The translations under genes were made by a program, and so were the position numbers. This document shows positions 25,006 through 34,387 of a stretch of 64,000 bases of DNA, piece after piece (positions within the stretch are counted from its first letter, which is position 1; each line of letters starts with the position of its first letter). The DNA is from Corynebacterium tuberculostearicum (lineage in GTDB: Bacteria; Actinomycetota; Actinomycetes; Mycobacteriales; Mycobacteriaceae), in NCBI RefSeq assembly GCF_013408445.1, contig NZ_JACBZL010000001.1, positions 1,550,001-1,614,000 on the forward strand, given 5' to 3'. The notes beneath the pieces are model-generated. The model was not told the DNA's origin, did not search any database, and saw only the letters and a list, made by a program, of their open reading frames with translations.

Positions 25006-28000
25006 CTATGCCCAGCGGCGTCGCAAAGCGAGGCACCCTGCCGCGACAATCGCGCCACCAGCGAGCGCCCACAGGCCTACGCCCTCACCACCGGTCTTGG
25101 GCAGTGCACCCTTGGTGATGTCAGCGACCTGAAGGACGCCGATTTTCTTCACACAGTTGGCAGAGGTGTCAGATTCAGCGCACCTATTACTGGTGATCGC
25201 GGTCCCCCCGGAGAGCACCTTGATGACTGCATTGCCATTCTGATCCCACTCCGTCGAGAACTTGATCGGCGCGGGCAGCAGATTATAGCCGTTCGGTGCC
25301 TTGGTCTCGATGAGGTAATAAACGCCAGGGGCGTCCAAGCCTTCGAGCTTGACGCGGCCTGTGGTGGTGGTCGTGGACTGCTTCACCACGGGGTTAGCAT
25401 CAGCGTTGACGCTGCCATCCGCGTTTAGCTTCAGGTTGCCGTTAGCATCACCGCGGTGGACGGTGAACTGCGCGCCGCCAAGCAACCCGTCGGTTTGGAT
25501 CTCGTCCGGGTTGTCCGGATTATAGCTCGCCTTTTCGAGCAGGACGTCCATAGTTTCCTTGGTCTCCAGCGGGATACAGTCAGTATCCTTCCAGCCGCCT
25601 ATTTCTGCCTCGTTCATGAGTCCAAAGTTGGGCTCGTGCAGGCCATCCTTGGTGTAGCAGCGGGTGTTTCCTGCAGGTTGGCTCGGGTACCCGGCGGGTA
25701 CAGAGGTGCTGTCCAGCTTTGAACGATCCAGCTTGAAACGCACCGTCACCTCGTAGACATGCTGCCCTGTACTTCCGCCAACACCCTTGGATTTAGGTTT
25801 AATGATCTTCGGAGTGTCATTCTTGTTGAGTTCGTACGGACCGGCGCCCAGGTACGACTGCGGCTGGCTGGTCCTGTTGAACTCATCCTTGAAGACCACA
25901 GTGGCTCCAGTCACCGTGGCAGCACCAACGAACTTCGGGGTGTCCGTGAGCTTGCCGTAGATCACGTCGTTGGTGTCGAAGCCAGGTGCGTCCGGTGCCT
26001 CAACTACGACGTTGTACTTCGCAGTGTATTCATTCACTGCACCAAGAACAGGTTGCGGTGTGTTGTCGACAGCAACCTTATTCAAGCAGGCTTCAGTAGC
26101 AACGTTGTCATCTTCAGCCGGGCTCGACTCCCCGTCCGTGGCCTGGAAGGCCACCTTGTTGGGACTACACACCGTCTTGAGGTTGCCGTTCTCATCTTTT
26201 CGCACCGGCGCAGAGACGACATACTCTACCTTCGCGTGTCCGGGAAGGGTACCCACGTAACCCTTCATGTACCCCACCTCACCACTTGTGGCTGACGGCA
26301 CGTCCATCCCGGCGTAAATGCCGCTCTCAGGTTTGATCTCATTGGGCCCCGGACCACGGCCGTTGACCACGGTAGATCCCGGACCAAAGCCCTCAAACTT
26401 TGCCGTGGGGTCGGTAGCGTTCACACCATAGTGAGTATCCGTTGGTAGGTATTCCCAGAACGTACCACCCGAGCTGGCATTGTCCGTAGTGTTTTCCACG
26501 GAGATAGTCCAAAAAGTCCGCACCTCACCGTCCACCACCTTGGTCTCGGAGCGTTGCTTCTTCACCGCAATGTTTGATTGCAGCGCTGGCGGTGGCGGAA
26601 CTAGGTCGGAGGCCGCGTCCGTGTTAAATGAAGCAGGCAGGTTGTTCATTATGTTGACCAGCTCGAACTTCGGGCTATCATCATCTGGGTTGGTGATCTT
26701 TAGCTCAAAGCCCAGCTGATTCGCATTCGCACTACCCGAGCCAAAGCCCAGGTTTCCATTGGAGTAGGTCCACGCCTTGCCCCAAGAAGCAGAGGGGTTC
26801 GAGATCGTGCGCCCATCGAAGGTCTTGATGCCGGTGAGATCCCAGGTCCTGATGTCGCCGGTCTGTGTGTCAATGCGTTCAAGGATAAGCTTGTCGCCTG
26901 CCTGAGCCTTACTCTGGAAACCCCACATATACTTCTGGGCCTGCGGGAGCACCGCCCAGTCCTCCGAGTAGGACTTCTGGCTTCCTAGCACGCGTTGAGC
27001 CGTGACTTTGTCGACGTCGACCTTATAAAGGTGACGGCTACCAGAAGTGGACGTGTTGGCCACAAAGAATCCCTCGCTGGTGTACACGCCAGCGTTGAGG
27101 ACATCCCGGTCGCCGCTCGTTTCAAACGGGGTACCGGTACTTCCGGCCTTTAAAATAGGCCCAAGATTATATACTTCACCGGTTGCCGGATTGATCTGAA
27201 GGAGATTTCCTGCCGGGTAGCAAGGATCACCATTTCGGCCGCGACTCTGGCTCACCGCATAGAGCCAGTTATCACTCGAATCAAAGGCTAGAGCATTGTA
27301 CACCCAGGGAGTGGACTCTCCCACCTGGCGAAAGTCTCGGCCTTGGTTGACTTGACGGCTCAGAATGGAAGTGTCTCGGCGAAGATCCTTAGGTTCACTG
27401 GTTACAACGTAGACAGGGCTACCGTCGGCAAATTCAGCTGGGGTGAGATCGCGCTTTGGCTGTCTGCTTGTAACCGGATCTTGGCACTCCTCTTTCGCAG
27501 GAACGGTGAAGGAAGCTGTAAACACTGTATCGGCTGGCCCGCGGTGAACACCCTTAAACTGAATCTGTGCGGTGCCACCAATAGTAATCTGCGGCAGGAT
27601 GACTTGGTATTCCTTGGCGCTAATCCTTTTGTAGGTCACCTTCGCCTCATACCAACCTCCGTTGGCACCGGTGTAATAGATCGTCAGGTCATCAGGGTTA
27701 GTCGATAAATAACTGTTAACGCTGGATTTGAGGGTAACCACCGTGCCTTGCGGAATGGACAGCTGGCCGCCAAAAAGCTCACCGGCCGGAATCTTAAAGT
27801 TCGGGATATAGCGGCTTCCCTTGAGCACGTATCCATCGTTTACCATCGTGATGGTGCGGTCGCCTGCAGCGTACGGGGTAATGTTCGGCGCCGCCATCAG
27901 ACGGGCTGGGGCCGCGTCAACGTCAGCAATATCAAGCGGCTCAGTCACCTCCGAAGGGGCTTCTAAGGCTTCGCTGGATTCAGGTGATGACGTGCTGGTA

Positions 28001-28515
28001 GTCTCCTCGGCTACTCCACGCACGTCGACGGACATCCCGCTCAGTTCGGATTCCTCTGCGACCGCTGGGATCTTCAGTGAGAAAGCTGCCCCTGCTGGCA
28101 CGTCAGTAGAAAGGCCAGCGATTCGGAAAGTCACTGAAGAACTGGTTGATTTTACAACGAGGTTGTCTCCTTCGCGGACGGGGATCACTTCGCCGTCGAT
28201 AGTCAGTGTGTAGGCCGAGCCGTCGAACTCCAGTCCTGCAGTCTCAACAGTGAATTCCAACTCCTCCACGGTTCCGGCGTCAACAAAGTGGCCTTCAAAT
28301 GTTGCGGAGTCGCCAACAGTCAGGCTCAGTTGGTCTGCGGAATCGAGCTTGGTGCGCAGGGTTGTGGTTTGTGCTTCGGCTACGGCACCAACGATTCCGG
28401 GCAGAGCAGCCGGTGCAGCAACACCAACAACGAGAGCCAGTGCAGCAATGAACGCCGCAAGAGCACGCCAGCGGTACACAACCGGCTCGACCGGATGAGA
28501 ATCTGTCCAGGACAT
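25006..28515 (-). CDS. LPXTG-anchored pilus tip adhesin (SpaC/SpaF-like position)
   Basis: 1169 aa. The N-terminal signal peptide (about residues 15-50) ends near AEAQ. An Ala/Ser/Glu-rich stretch follows, then a large region (about 380-640) with propeller-like repeats (NALAFDSSDNWLYAVSQ, LLQINPATGEVYNLGP). DUF11/isopeptide-type Ig modules (ENTTDNASSGGTFWEYLP) come next. Near the C-terminus a SpaA-type domain has an E-box (VYYLIETKAPNGYNLLP). The cell-wall sorting signal is LPKTG, then a helix (GLWALAGGAIVAAGCLAL) and RRRWA. Size and last position in the operon suit a tip adhesin. Its start overlaps the previous stop (TAATG). No vWA/MIDAS motif was seen. The receptor is unknown. Confidence 0.85.
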   Translation of the reverse strand: MSWTDSHPVEPVVYRWRALAAFIAALALVVGVAAPAALPGIVGAVAEAQTTTLRTKLDSADQLSLTVGDSATFEGHFVDAGTVEELEFTVETAGLEFDGSAYTLTIDGEVIPVREGDNLVVKSTSSSVTFRIAGLSTDVPAGAAFSLKIPAVAEESELSGMSVDVRGVAEETTSTSSPESSEALEAPSEVTEPLDIADVDAAPARLMAAPNITPYAAGDRTITMVNDGYVLKGSRYIPNFKIPAGELFGGQLSIPQGTVVTLKSSVNSYLSTNPDDLTIYYTGANGGWYEAKVTYKRISAKEYQVILPQITIGGTAQIQFKGVHRGPADTVFTASFTVPAKEECQDPVTSRQPKRDLTPAEFADGSPVYVVTSEPKDLRRDTSILSRQVNQGRDFRQVGESTPWVYNALAFDSSDNWLYAVSQSRGRNGDPCYPAGNLLQINPATGEVYNLGPILKAGSTGTPFETSGDRDVLNAGVYTSEGFFVANTSTSGSRHLYKVDVDKVTAQRVLGSQKSYSEDWAVLPQAQKYMWGFQSKAQAGDKLILERIDTQTGDIRTWDLTGIKTFDGRTISNPSASWGKAWTYSNGNLGFGSGSANANQLGFELKITNPDDDSPKFELVNIMNNLPASFNTDAASDLVPPPPALQSNIAVKKQRSETKVVDGEVRTFWTISVENTTDNASSGGTFWEYLPTDTHYGVNATDPTAKFEGFGPGSTVVNGRGPGPNEIKPESGIYAGMDVPSATSGEVGYMKGYVGTLPGHAKVEYVVSAPVRKDENGNLKTVCSPNKVAFQATDGESSPAEDDNVATEACLNKVAVDNTPQPVLGAVNEYTAKYNVVVEAPDAPGFDTNDVIYGKLTDTPKFVGAATVTGATVVFKDEFNRTSQPQSYLGAGPYELNKNDTPKIIKPKSKGVGGSTGQHVYEVTVRFKLDRSKLDSTSVPAGYPSQPAGNTRCYTKDGLHEPNFGLMNEAEIGGWKDTDCIPLETKETMDVLLEKASYNPDNPDEIQTDGLLGGAQFTVHRGDANGNLKLNADGSVNADANPVVKQSTTTTTGRVKLEGLDAPGVYYLIETKAPNGYNLLPAPIKFSTEWDQNGNAVIKVLSGGTAITSNRCAESDTSANCVKKIGVLQVADITKGALPKTGGEGVGLWALAGGAIVAAGCLALRRRWA

Positions 28516-29366
28516 TAGCGTCCCTCGCTTTCTGAATTCTTCCTACGGCTAAAGGCAATCATCACGAAACCAGTGGCAATCAATGCCAACGCTGCGGCTA
28601 CTACACCGATTACCTGTGCACCGGTCATCGCCAATGAGCCACCATTGCCCGACGACGTTACTGGGGTTGAGGTCTTACCGGCACTTGGAGTACCCGGCGG
28701 CGTTGTCTCGGGTTGGTGAGGTGGCTTCCCTGGTTTAGTCGGTGGATAGTTCGGAGGTGTTTGCGGGGTATCCGGGCGTGACGGCGGAGCGCTCGGAGCA
28801 GATGACGACGTGGGTGGCGTCGGCGTTTCACCCGGTTTGTGGGTCTTAGCCACGATTACTCCTGGTACTGGTTTCGGGTTATCTACCACCGTGTGGAATG
28901 GAACCGCCACCACAAACGGGTTTATCTCTCGGTAGGAATCATCCGGCGCTGTAGACGTCACCACATAGAAGCCATGAGCTAGACCATCAAACGTCACCTC
29001 GCCATTGGCATTGGTGACCAGATCCACGTGCACATCGGTGCGCCAATCACGAACCTCGTCGAGATTCGCGTTCCGTACGCGGGCTGCGTCGTCAGCGTTG
29101 GTCGGGTCCAAGCCGGCAAGCCGGTCCAGATGAATTGTGACACCTTGGATTTTTCCCGAGGGCGGCTGGCCATCGTCGTTGGGATTGCCTTGTGTCAGCC
29201 GGATTGTCACTGTATCCGTAGCCGAAGTGCGTTCCGCACCAGTGGACTGCTGCCCGGCAACCTGCACCGCTTCTGCAGCAACGACGCCCGGCCCTGCGAA
29301 CGCAACCGCACACGCTACTCCGACGGCAACCACTCGGGCCGACCATGCATTTGTCAACCTCTTCAT
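28515..29366 (-). CDS. Minor/base pilin with LAMTG sorting signal (SpaB/SpaE-like)
   Basis: 283 aa from the ATG at 29366, 4 nt after the sortase stop; upstream in-frame starts lie inside the sortase gene. Signal peptide (VVAVGVACAVAFAGPGVVA), one Ig-like pilin domain with the strand GEVTFDGLAHGFYVVTSTAP, then a Pro/Thr/Ser-rich stalk that would span the wall. The sorting motif is non-canonical: LAMTG at the usual LPXTG position, followed by a helix and FSRRKNSESEGR. Small Pro-rich pilins of this kind end pilus growth and link it to peptidoglycan in the C. diphtheriae Spa systems. Confidence 0.83.
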   Translation of the reverse strand: MKRLTNAWSARVVAVGVACAVAFAGPGVVAAEAVQVAGQQSTGAERTSATDTVTIRLTQGNPNDDGQPPSGKIQGVTIHLDRLAGLDPTNADDAARVRNANLDEVRDWRTDVHVDLVTNANGEVTFDGLAHGFYVVTSTAPDDSYREINPFVVAVPFHTVVDNPKPVPGVIVAKTHKPGETPTPPTSSSAPSAPPSRPDTPQTPPNYPPTKPGKPPHQPETTPPGTPSAGKTSTPVTSSGNGGSLAMTGAQVIGVVAAALALIATGFVMIAFSRRKNSESEGR

Positions 29367-29370
29367 CGCC

Positions 29371-30309
29371 TTACTCCCGCACGCTACTTTCCTTATTAAT
29401 AACTTCTTGCACCCCGGTAGCCGCCTTCTGGCGACGCAGCCACCACACCAGCCAACACCCAATGACAATCACCGCAGCCAACAGCGCGTACATCCACCAT
29501 TGCCAGCCCGGACCATGGGAGTTTTCAAACACCGACTCCTCCCCAGGCTCCATAGGAACCTGATGGCCACGCACCAGCAAGCGATGCGTGTTGATCCCGT
29601 ACGGGGTGCACGTAATCAGTGTGACGTAATCCTGATCAGCGACTGGCCGTAGGCCATCTACCTCGCTCGGCAGCACAACTTGAATGTCGTCTACGACGTA
29701 CTTCAATTTGTGGCCAGCAACCTGGATATAGAACACATCTCCCTCGGTGGCAGAGTCGAGGTGATCAAACATCGTCGAATTTGCCAGACCCGTATGCCCC
29801 GTAATGACGGAATGGGTTCCTGATCCACCGACCGGCAGGTCAGAACCATACAAATGCCCCAAACCACGCTGCAGTGTCTTATCTGCGGTGCCATGAAACA
29901 CCGGAAGATCAACGTCTACTGCTGGGAACACGAGGCGGGCCATCGCTTCGGTCTCACCCAACTGCTTCAAATAAGCCTCATAGTCGGGATTGTCTACCCC
30001 GATACGGTTCAGCCACGGATCCAAGATCGGACCCGACGTATGTTCTTCGTTGTATGCATGTGCAGCATCCCACACCGAATCCTGCACCTGCGCCGGTGTC
30101 TCTTTATCCAGTCGCGCATATTCCTGCGCCACTCTTGAGGCGTTCCAATTGTTCCATGCGGTCGAGACCACTGGGTACAGCATCACCAACAACCCAACGA
30201 CAACGATTACCGCCGGAAGGACTAGGCCTCCACGGCGCCTGTGCCGTCGGCCTGCATTTTGGCCTACCACCGTAGTCAACGACCCGCACCACCCAAAACA
30301 ATACCCCAC
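29371..30309 (-). CDS. Class C pilin-polymerising sortase
   Basis: 312 aa if read from the GTG at 30309; in-frame TTG and GTG codons 10-13 residues later are alternatives since no RBS is clear. Basic N-terminus, membrane anchor (VLPAVIVVVGLLVMLYPVV), catalytic His172 (TGHTGL), Cys234 (TLITCTPYG), Arg243 (NTHRLLVRG), C-terminal helix. A canonical lid motif, ILDPWLN (D97-P98-W99), would cover the active site. It sits between the major and minor pilin genes, the order of the C. diphtheriae spaA-srtA-spaB-spaC locus. It joins the pilin-motif Lys of one subunit to the LPXTG Thr of the next. Confidence 0.9.
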   Translation of the reverse strand: MGYCFGWCGSLTTVVGQNAGRRHRRRGGLVLPAVIVVVGLLVMLYPVVSTAWNNWNASRVAQEYARLDKETPAQVQDSVWDAAHAYNEEHTSGPILDPWLNRIGVDNPDYEAYLKQLGETEAMARLVFPAVDVDLPVFHGTADKTLQRGLGHLYGSDLPVGGSGTHSVITGHTGLANSTMFDHLDSATEGDVFYIQVAGHKLKYVVDDIQVVLPSEVDGLRPVADQDYVTLITCTPYGINTHRLLVRGHQVPMEPGEESVFENSHGPGWQWWMYALLAAVIVIGCWLVWWLRRQKAATGVQEVINKESSVRE

Positions 30310-30351
30310 GCGCTAGCGCAGCGCGACCGGGATTACAACGAAAGAGAATGA

Positions 30352-30385
30352 AGGGGACTGAAGTCTATACCTAGCCCAGTCCCCT
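30352..30385 (-). terminator. Attenuator-like hairpin between major pilin and sortase
   Basis: A 9-bp stem, AGGGGACTG (minus strand, 30385-30377) with CAGTCCCCT (30360-30352), followed by TCATTCTCTTTC. Partial termination here would keep pilin mRNA in excess of sortase and minor pilins. Confidence 0.5.
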
Positions 30386-30424
30386 CACTGGGTCGAGCAC
30401 CATATTTTGATTACCCGACCCGCA

Positions 30425-30451
30425 GCGCAGACCATCATGGACAGTCTGCGC
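30425..30451 (-). other. Hairpin just after the major pilin stop codon
   Basis: GCGCAGAC (30425-30432) and GTCTGCGC (30444-30451) form an 8-bp stem with an 11-nt loop and no T tract. Possibly a 3' stabilising structure for the pilin message. Confidence 0.35.
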
Positions 30452-30472
30452 CACCGGAACTACGCCCGGCTA

Positions 30473-31957
30473 TTAGTTGCGCGCGGTACGACGAGCGAAC
30501 CAAGCACCAGCAGCAACAATTGCTGCGCCAATAGCAGCCAGGATGCCCACACCGGCACCACCGGTCATCGGCAGGTTCGGGGTGTCGCGCTTGATGTTTT
30601 CAATTTCAGAAACAAGGGTGACGGCGTCGTCACCCTCGAGCTCACCAGTCTTCGCGATGTTCTCGCGGGTGAACTCAATTTCGGTAACAGGGTTTTCCGG
30701 CAGTGCGTAGCCCGCTGGAGCCTTGGTTTCCTTCAGACAGAACTTCTTGATGTCGGTGACCTGTGCGTTATCTGCGAAGTCGGTGACGTGCAGTCCGTCG
30801 ATGGTGATGGTGCCGTCAGCACCGGTGGTCCACTTGTCCTGCTCCTTGACGGTCAACTTACCGCCCAGCTTATTTGCCGCGGTGCACTGGTATAGCTCGA
30901 ACTCAGCACCTTCCAGGACCTTACCGTCCTCCTTGCCGTCCTTCTTCACAACCTTCAGCTTGCCGTGGTAGGTCACGACCTCATTGGTCTTGTTCTTGAC
31001 CTCGTTGCCGGTGTTCGGGTTGTTGAAGATGACGTCAGCCTGGTTCTTCAGCTCAGTGGTGTCGCCCACTTCCTTGCGCTTGACCTCGAAGGTCAGAGAC
31101 ATCTTGTCACCGGACTTAACCTTGGCAAGGCCCTGGTCGGTCAGCTTAACGACGAGCTTGTTTCCGTTCTCAGCCGGATTGTTGACCTCGTAGTCACCGG
31201 CACCCAGAGCGGTCTCTCCAGCCTTGACCTCGGTGACCTTCTGGAAGTCCAAACGCTGGTCCAGCTGATCCTCGAAGCGGAAGGCGGTCAGGCTCTTACC
31301 CGCACCCCAGGTCGGAGCATCCGCGTTGATGGTGTAGGTGTACGCGTCCTGGATGTTCTGATCTGCATCCTTGACAGTCTTCTTGGTCTTGGTTTCCGTG
31401 TTCTTCGGGTACGCGATGACGTCGTAGTTCCAGGCATCCGATGCCTCGTTAACCATCGGCACCGACACGATGAACGGAGCACCGGCAACGATGCCGTCCG
31501 GAGCGTTAGTTTCCTCTACCAAGTAGATGCCCAAAGGCAGATCAGTGAAAGCTGCCTTGCCATCAGTGCCGGTGGTTTCTTCCTTGGTTTCCGCAGTCTT
31601 CTTGTCGCCCTTGACGTCAGCAGCCGACTTCGGGAACGCCGCCCAATCATCCTTCTGCAGGTCGTAATCGAGCTTGGTGATCTTGTAGGTCACGCCAGAC
31701 AGAGCCTCACCCGGAACGCCTGCCATTTCCTTACCGGTAGCCGCAGTACCAGACTCAGCACCCTTCTTCTTGAAGAGGGTGATAGAGCCCTTTTGGTTGA
31801 AATTGATGTTTGCCTTGTTCACGGCGCCCTGCTCAGCAGCAGGCTGTGCATCGACAGCACCGTCTTGCGCCAGGGCCCCCGGAGCGGAGATACCCATAGA
31901 GAGGCCAACGACGGCAGCGAAAGTAACCGAACGAGCGGTACGAGAGATCTTGTTCAC
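30473..31957 (-). CDS. Major pilin, SpaA/SpaD-type
   Basis: 494 aa from the GTG at 31957, chosen because AAAGGA lies about 10 nt upstream and the signal peptide (NKISRTARSVTFAAVVG to APGALA-Q) begins there. The pilin motif is IAYPKN with the cross-linking Lys185. E-box-like motifs occur at YLVEETNAPDG (about 145-155) and FCLKETKAPAGY. LPMTG is at 462-466, followed by a hydrophobic helix and ARRTARN. Ig-like CnaA/CnaB modules with internal isopeptide bonds are expected. The E-box, pilin motif and sorting signal together define a sortase-polymerised shaft subunit. First gene of the operon pilin-sortase-base-tip. Confidence 0.92.
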   Translation of the reverse strand: MNKISRTARSVTFAAVVGLSMGISAPGALAQDGAVDAQPAAEQGAVNKANINFNQKGSITLFKKKGAESGTAATGKEMAGVPGEALSGVTYKITKLDYDLQKDDWAAFPKSAADVKGDKKTAETKEETTGTDGKAAFTDLPLGIYLVEETNAPDGIVAGAPFIVSVPMVNEASDAWNYDVIAYPKNTETKTKKTVKDADQNIQDAYTYTINADAPTWGAGKSLTAFRFEDQLDQRLDFQKVTEVKAGETALGAGDYEVNNPAENGNKLVVKLTDQGLAKVKSGDKMSLTFEVKRKEVGDTTELKNQADVIFNNPNTGNEVKNKTNEVVTYHGKLKVVKKDGKEDGKVLEGAEFELYQCTAANKLGGKLTVKEQDKWTTGADGTITIDGLHVTDFADNAQVTDIKKFCLKETKAPAGYALPENPVTEIEFTRENIAKTGELEGDDAVTLVSEIENIKRDTPNLPMTGGAGVGILAAIGAAIVAAGAWFARRTARN

Positions 31958-32602
31958 GGAAACTGGTCCTTTACACGAGTTCTGAAATGAGGCACCGCGC
32001 CTCATTGGCTGTGTGCAATCCATTCCCCACGGTTCACGCACCATGACCTGACTCGTTGCTAAGAATCTTTCGCCTGCCGAGAGTAGGAGTAGTTTTCAGG
32101 TGGAAACGTCTACGCAGGCCCCAACCTTAACTAACGATAGCCTGTGGATTACATAACTAGATTCTACCCCAGCGTGTTGGGCAAAGTCCCCGACTAAAGC
32201 TCCTCCCCCGCAAAACCGGCTAAACTTCTCAAGAATCCGCACGGTCCACCCAAACGTGAAGACTCCTTCTGCAGTTCAACTAATGCTTTCGAGACGTCAT
32301 CTAGTTTTGTGTGAAACTGAACACATTGCCCCTTTAAGGGGGTAAGCCTGCTCGATTTTACACCCGTTACATAGAATGCAAGCTTCACGCAGGAGAGTAG
32401 CTTCCCAGAGAGCACCTTCCAACGACGACGAAACGAACCATATATGCTGCCAATACCACCAGGTAGAACATCCCCTTTGATGACCCATAAAAGGAAGCGT
32501 CACCAAGAGCGCTCAAGGTACCCTGAACTCATTTAGATTCTCAGCCTTCAACAGCCCACGTACCAAAGAGTTAATAGCGTTAAGATTCCTGACAAGAGCT
32601 CT
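31958..32602. other. Long gene-free region upstream of the pilus operon
   Basis: 645 bp, visibly more AT-rich than its neighbours. Two overlapping minus-strand frames of 69-73 codons (32194-32506) have no RBS and no recognisable product. The near half should hold the pilin promoter and a leader of up to 200 nt; TAGAAT (minus strand, near 32160-32165) is a possible -10. The remainder may be decayed sequence. Confidence 0.5.
31986..32006 (-). promoter_or_regulatory. Leader hairpin upstream of the major pilin
   Basis: AATGAGGC (31986-31993) and GCCTCATT (31999-32006) form a perfect 8-bp stem with a 5-nt loop, about 30 nt before the GTG start. No T tract follows, so it is more likely an mRNA stability or translation element, or a dyad operator, than a terminator. 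Confidence 0.45.
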
Positions 32603-34384
32603 CTACGTACTCTGAGCCTCGTCGACAGCACGAAGAAGCGCCGCATAGGCACCGCCGCACGCAAGCAGCTCGGCGTGGGTGCCGCGCTCGACCACGCGGC
32701 CAGCGTCGAGGACGATGATCTGGTCGGCATCGCGGATAGTGGACAGGCGGTGGGCGATGACCAAGCGGGTAGCATCCGCGCCAAGCACTGCCTCCTGGAT
32801 GGCGCGCTCCGTCTCGTTGTCGAGGGCGGAGGTGGCCTCATCCAAGATGAGCACCCGTGGTTGGCGCAGCAACGTGCGGGCAAGCGAAAGGCGCTGCTGC
32901 TCACCGCCGGAGAAGCGGTAGCCGCGCGAGCCCACCACTGTGTCCAGACCTTCCGGCAGCGCGGCGATGACCTCGTCCACGCGCGCGGCGTTAAGCGCCG
33001 CCCACATCTGTTCCTCACTCGCATTCGGCTGCGCGAAGAGGAGGTTCTCCCGCACCGTGCCGTGAATCAGGTAGGTCTCCTGGGAGACCACGCCAATGAC
33101 CTCCGCGCGCTGCTCAGGTGGAATATCGCGCAGGTCGACCCCGCCCAGGTGCACGGTGCCTTCGGTCGGATCGGCAAGGCGCGCAAAAAGTGCGGCCACC
33201 GTGGACTTGCCGGACCCGGTATGCCCCACTAGCGCGGTGGTGGTGTGGGCGGGGATGGAAAGGGAGACGTCGGAAAGCGCGTCGGTGTCGGTGCCGGGGT
33301 AGCGGTAGGAGACGTGCTGGAGGGTGAGGGAGGCGTCGGCAAGCTGGGCGGGCTGGGTGGCCTCGGTGAGTTCGGGCTCCAGGTCCAGGTACTCGAAGAT
33401 GCGGCTAAACAGCGCCATCGACGCCACCCACTGCGCGCCCACGTTGAGCAGGCCGGTAATGGGACGGAAGATCTGGGTCTGCAGGGTGGAAAAGGCGATG
33501 AGCGTGCCAATCGTAATGCCCGGGCGCAAGCCGGCCGCCAGGTAAATCAGGGCCGGCATCACGCCGAAGATGATTTGCGTCAGCGCCATGCGCCAGCGCC
33601 CGGCCAACTGCGATTCCAGCTCCAAACGGATGAGGGAGCGGGAGGTTTTCTCAAAGCCGTCATAGACGCGCTCCTGCGCACCCAGCGTGGCCGCCAGGCG
33701 CATGCCGGACACGGACAGGTTCTCCGAAATGGTCTGCTGCAATGTTGCCTGCGCGCGGCTGTTTTTCTCCATGAGGCTGCGGCGCAGAACGGCGGCGCGG
33801 CGGGTCAGCCACACTGCAGGCGGCAGTACCACCAGGGACAAAAGCGAGAGGGTAGGCGAAAGCGCCACCATCGCCACCAACGTAGCCACAGTCATGGTGA
33901 GGTTGCTGGCCACGGATGTCGCGGTTGTGGTCACCATGCCGCGCATCGCCGCGATGTCATTGGTCAGGCGCGACTGAATCTCACCGCCGCGGTTATTGGT
34001 AAAGAACTGCAGCGACTGGCGCTGCAGGTTGGCAAAGACCTGCGTGCGCAGCTCGTGCATGATGGTGTGCCCCACCCGCGCCGACAGAAAGGACTGGATA
34101 ACGCCGATGGCCTGGGAGACCACGGTGATGGCCAGCATGCCGCCGACGAGCCACAGCAGCAGCGCGGTGTCGTGTTCAGGAATGGCCTCATCCACGGTGC
34201 GGCGCACCAGGAAAGGCTGCACCACCGTCAGCCCGGAGGTGGCGATGATGAGTGCCACCACCAGCAACAGCGTGCCGCGGTGCGGGCGAAACAGGCCGGC
34301 GACGCGGCGGAAGGCAACCGGGTGCTGGGCCAGCTGATCGATGTCCGCCGGGTCCTTCACCGCGGTGTGCATCGGCCGGGTCAT
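32603..34384 (-). CDS. ABC exporter, fused membrane and ATPase domains
   Basis: 593 aa half-transporter of the MsbA/LmrA type. Six membrane helices lie in residues 30-330. The nucleotide-binding domain has Walker A GHTGSGKST, Q-loop VSQETYL, signature FSGGEQQRLSLARTLL, Walker B VLILDEATSALD and switch IAHRLSTIRDADQ. It works as a dimer in the cytoplasmic membrane, exporting lipids, drugs or peptides; the substrate cannot be told. It starts 3 bp after the VanW gene stop, so the two are probably co-transcribed. Confidence 0.92.
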   Translation of the reverse strand: MTRPMHTAVKDPADIDQLAQHPVAFRRVAGLFRPHRGTLLLVVALIIATSGLTVVQPFLVRRTVDEAIPEHDTALLLWLVGGMLAITVVSQAIGVIQSFLSARVGHTIMHELRTQVFANLQRQSLQFFTNNRGGEIQSRLTNDIAAMRGMVTTTATSVASNLTMTVATLVAMVALSPTLSLLSLVVLPPAVWLTRRAAVLRRSLMEKNSRAQATLQQTISENLSVSGMRLAATLGAQERVYDGFEKTSRSLIRLELESQLAGRWRMALTQIIFGVMPALIYLAAGLRPGITIGTLIAFSTLQTQIFRPITGLLNVGAQWVASMALFSRIFEYLDLEPELTEATQPAQLADASLTLQHVSYRYPGTDTDALSDVSLSIPAHTTTALVGHTGSGKSTVAALFARLADPTEGTVHLGGVDLRDIPPEQRAEVIGVVSQETYLIHGTVRENLLFAQPNASEEQMWAALNAARVDEVIAALPEGLDTVVGSRGYRFSGGEQQRLSLARTLLRQPRVLILDEATSALDNETERAIQEAVLGADATRLVIAHRLSTIRDADQIIVLDAGRVVERGTHAELLACGGAYAALLRAVDEAQST

Positions 34385-34387
34385 GGC

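Noticed and set aside
32194..32506. Two overlapping 69-73-codon minus-strand frames upstream of the pilin gene
   Set aside because: No RBS, no recognisable product, and they overlap each other; treated as non-coding.
23575..32602. Pilus locus as an element integrated at tRNA-Gly
   Set aside because: I found no copy of the tRNA 3' end at the far side and no integrase gene.
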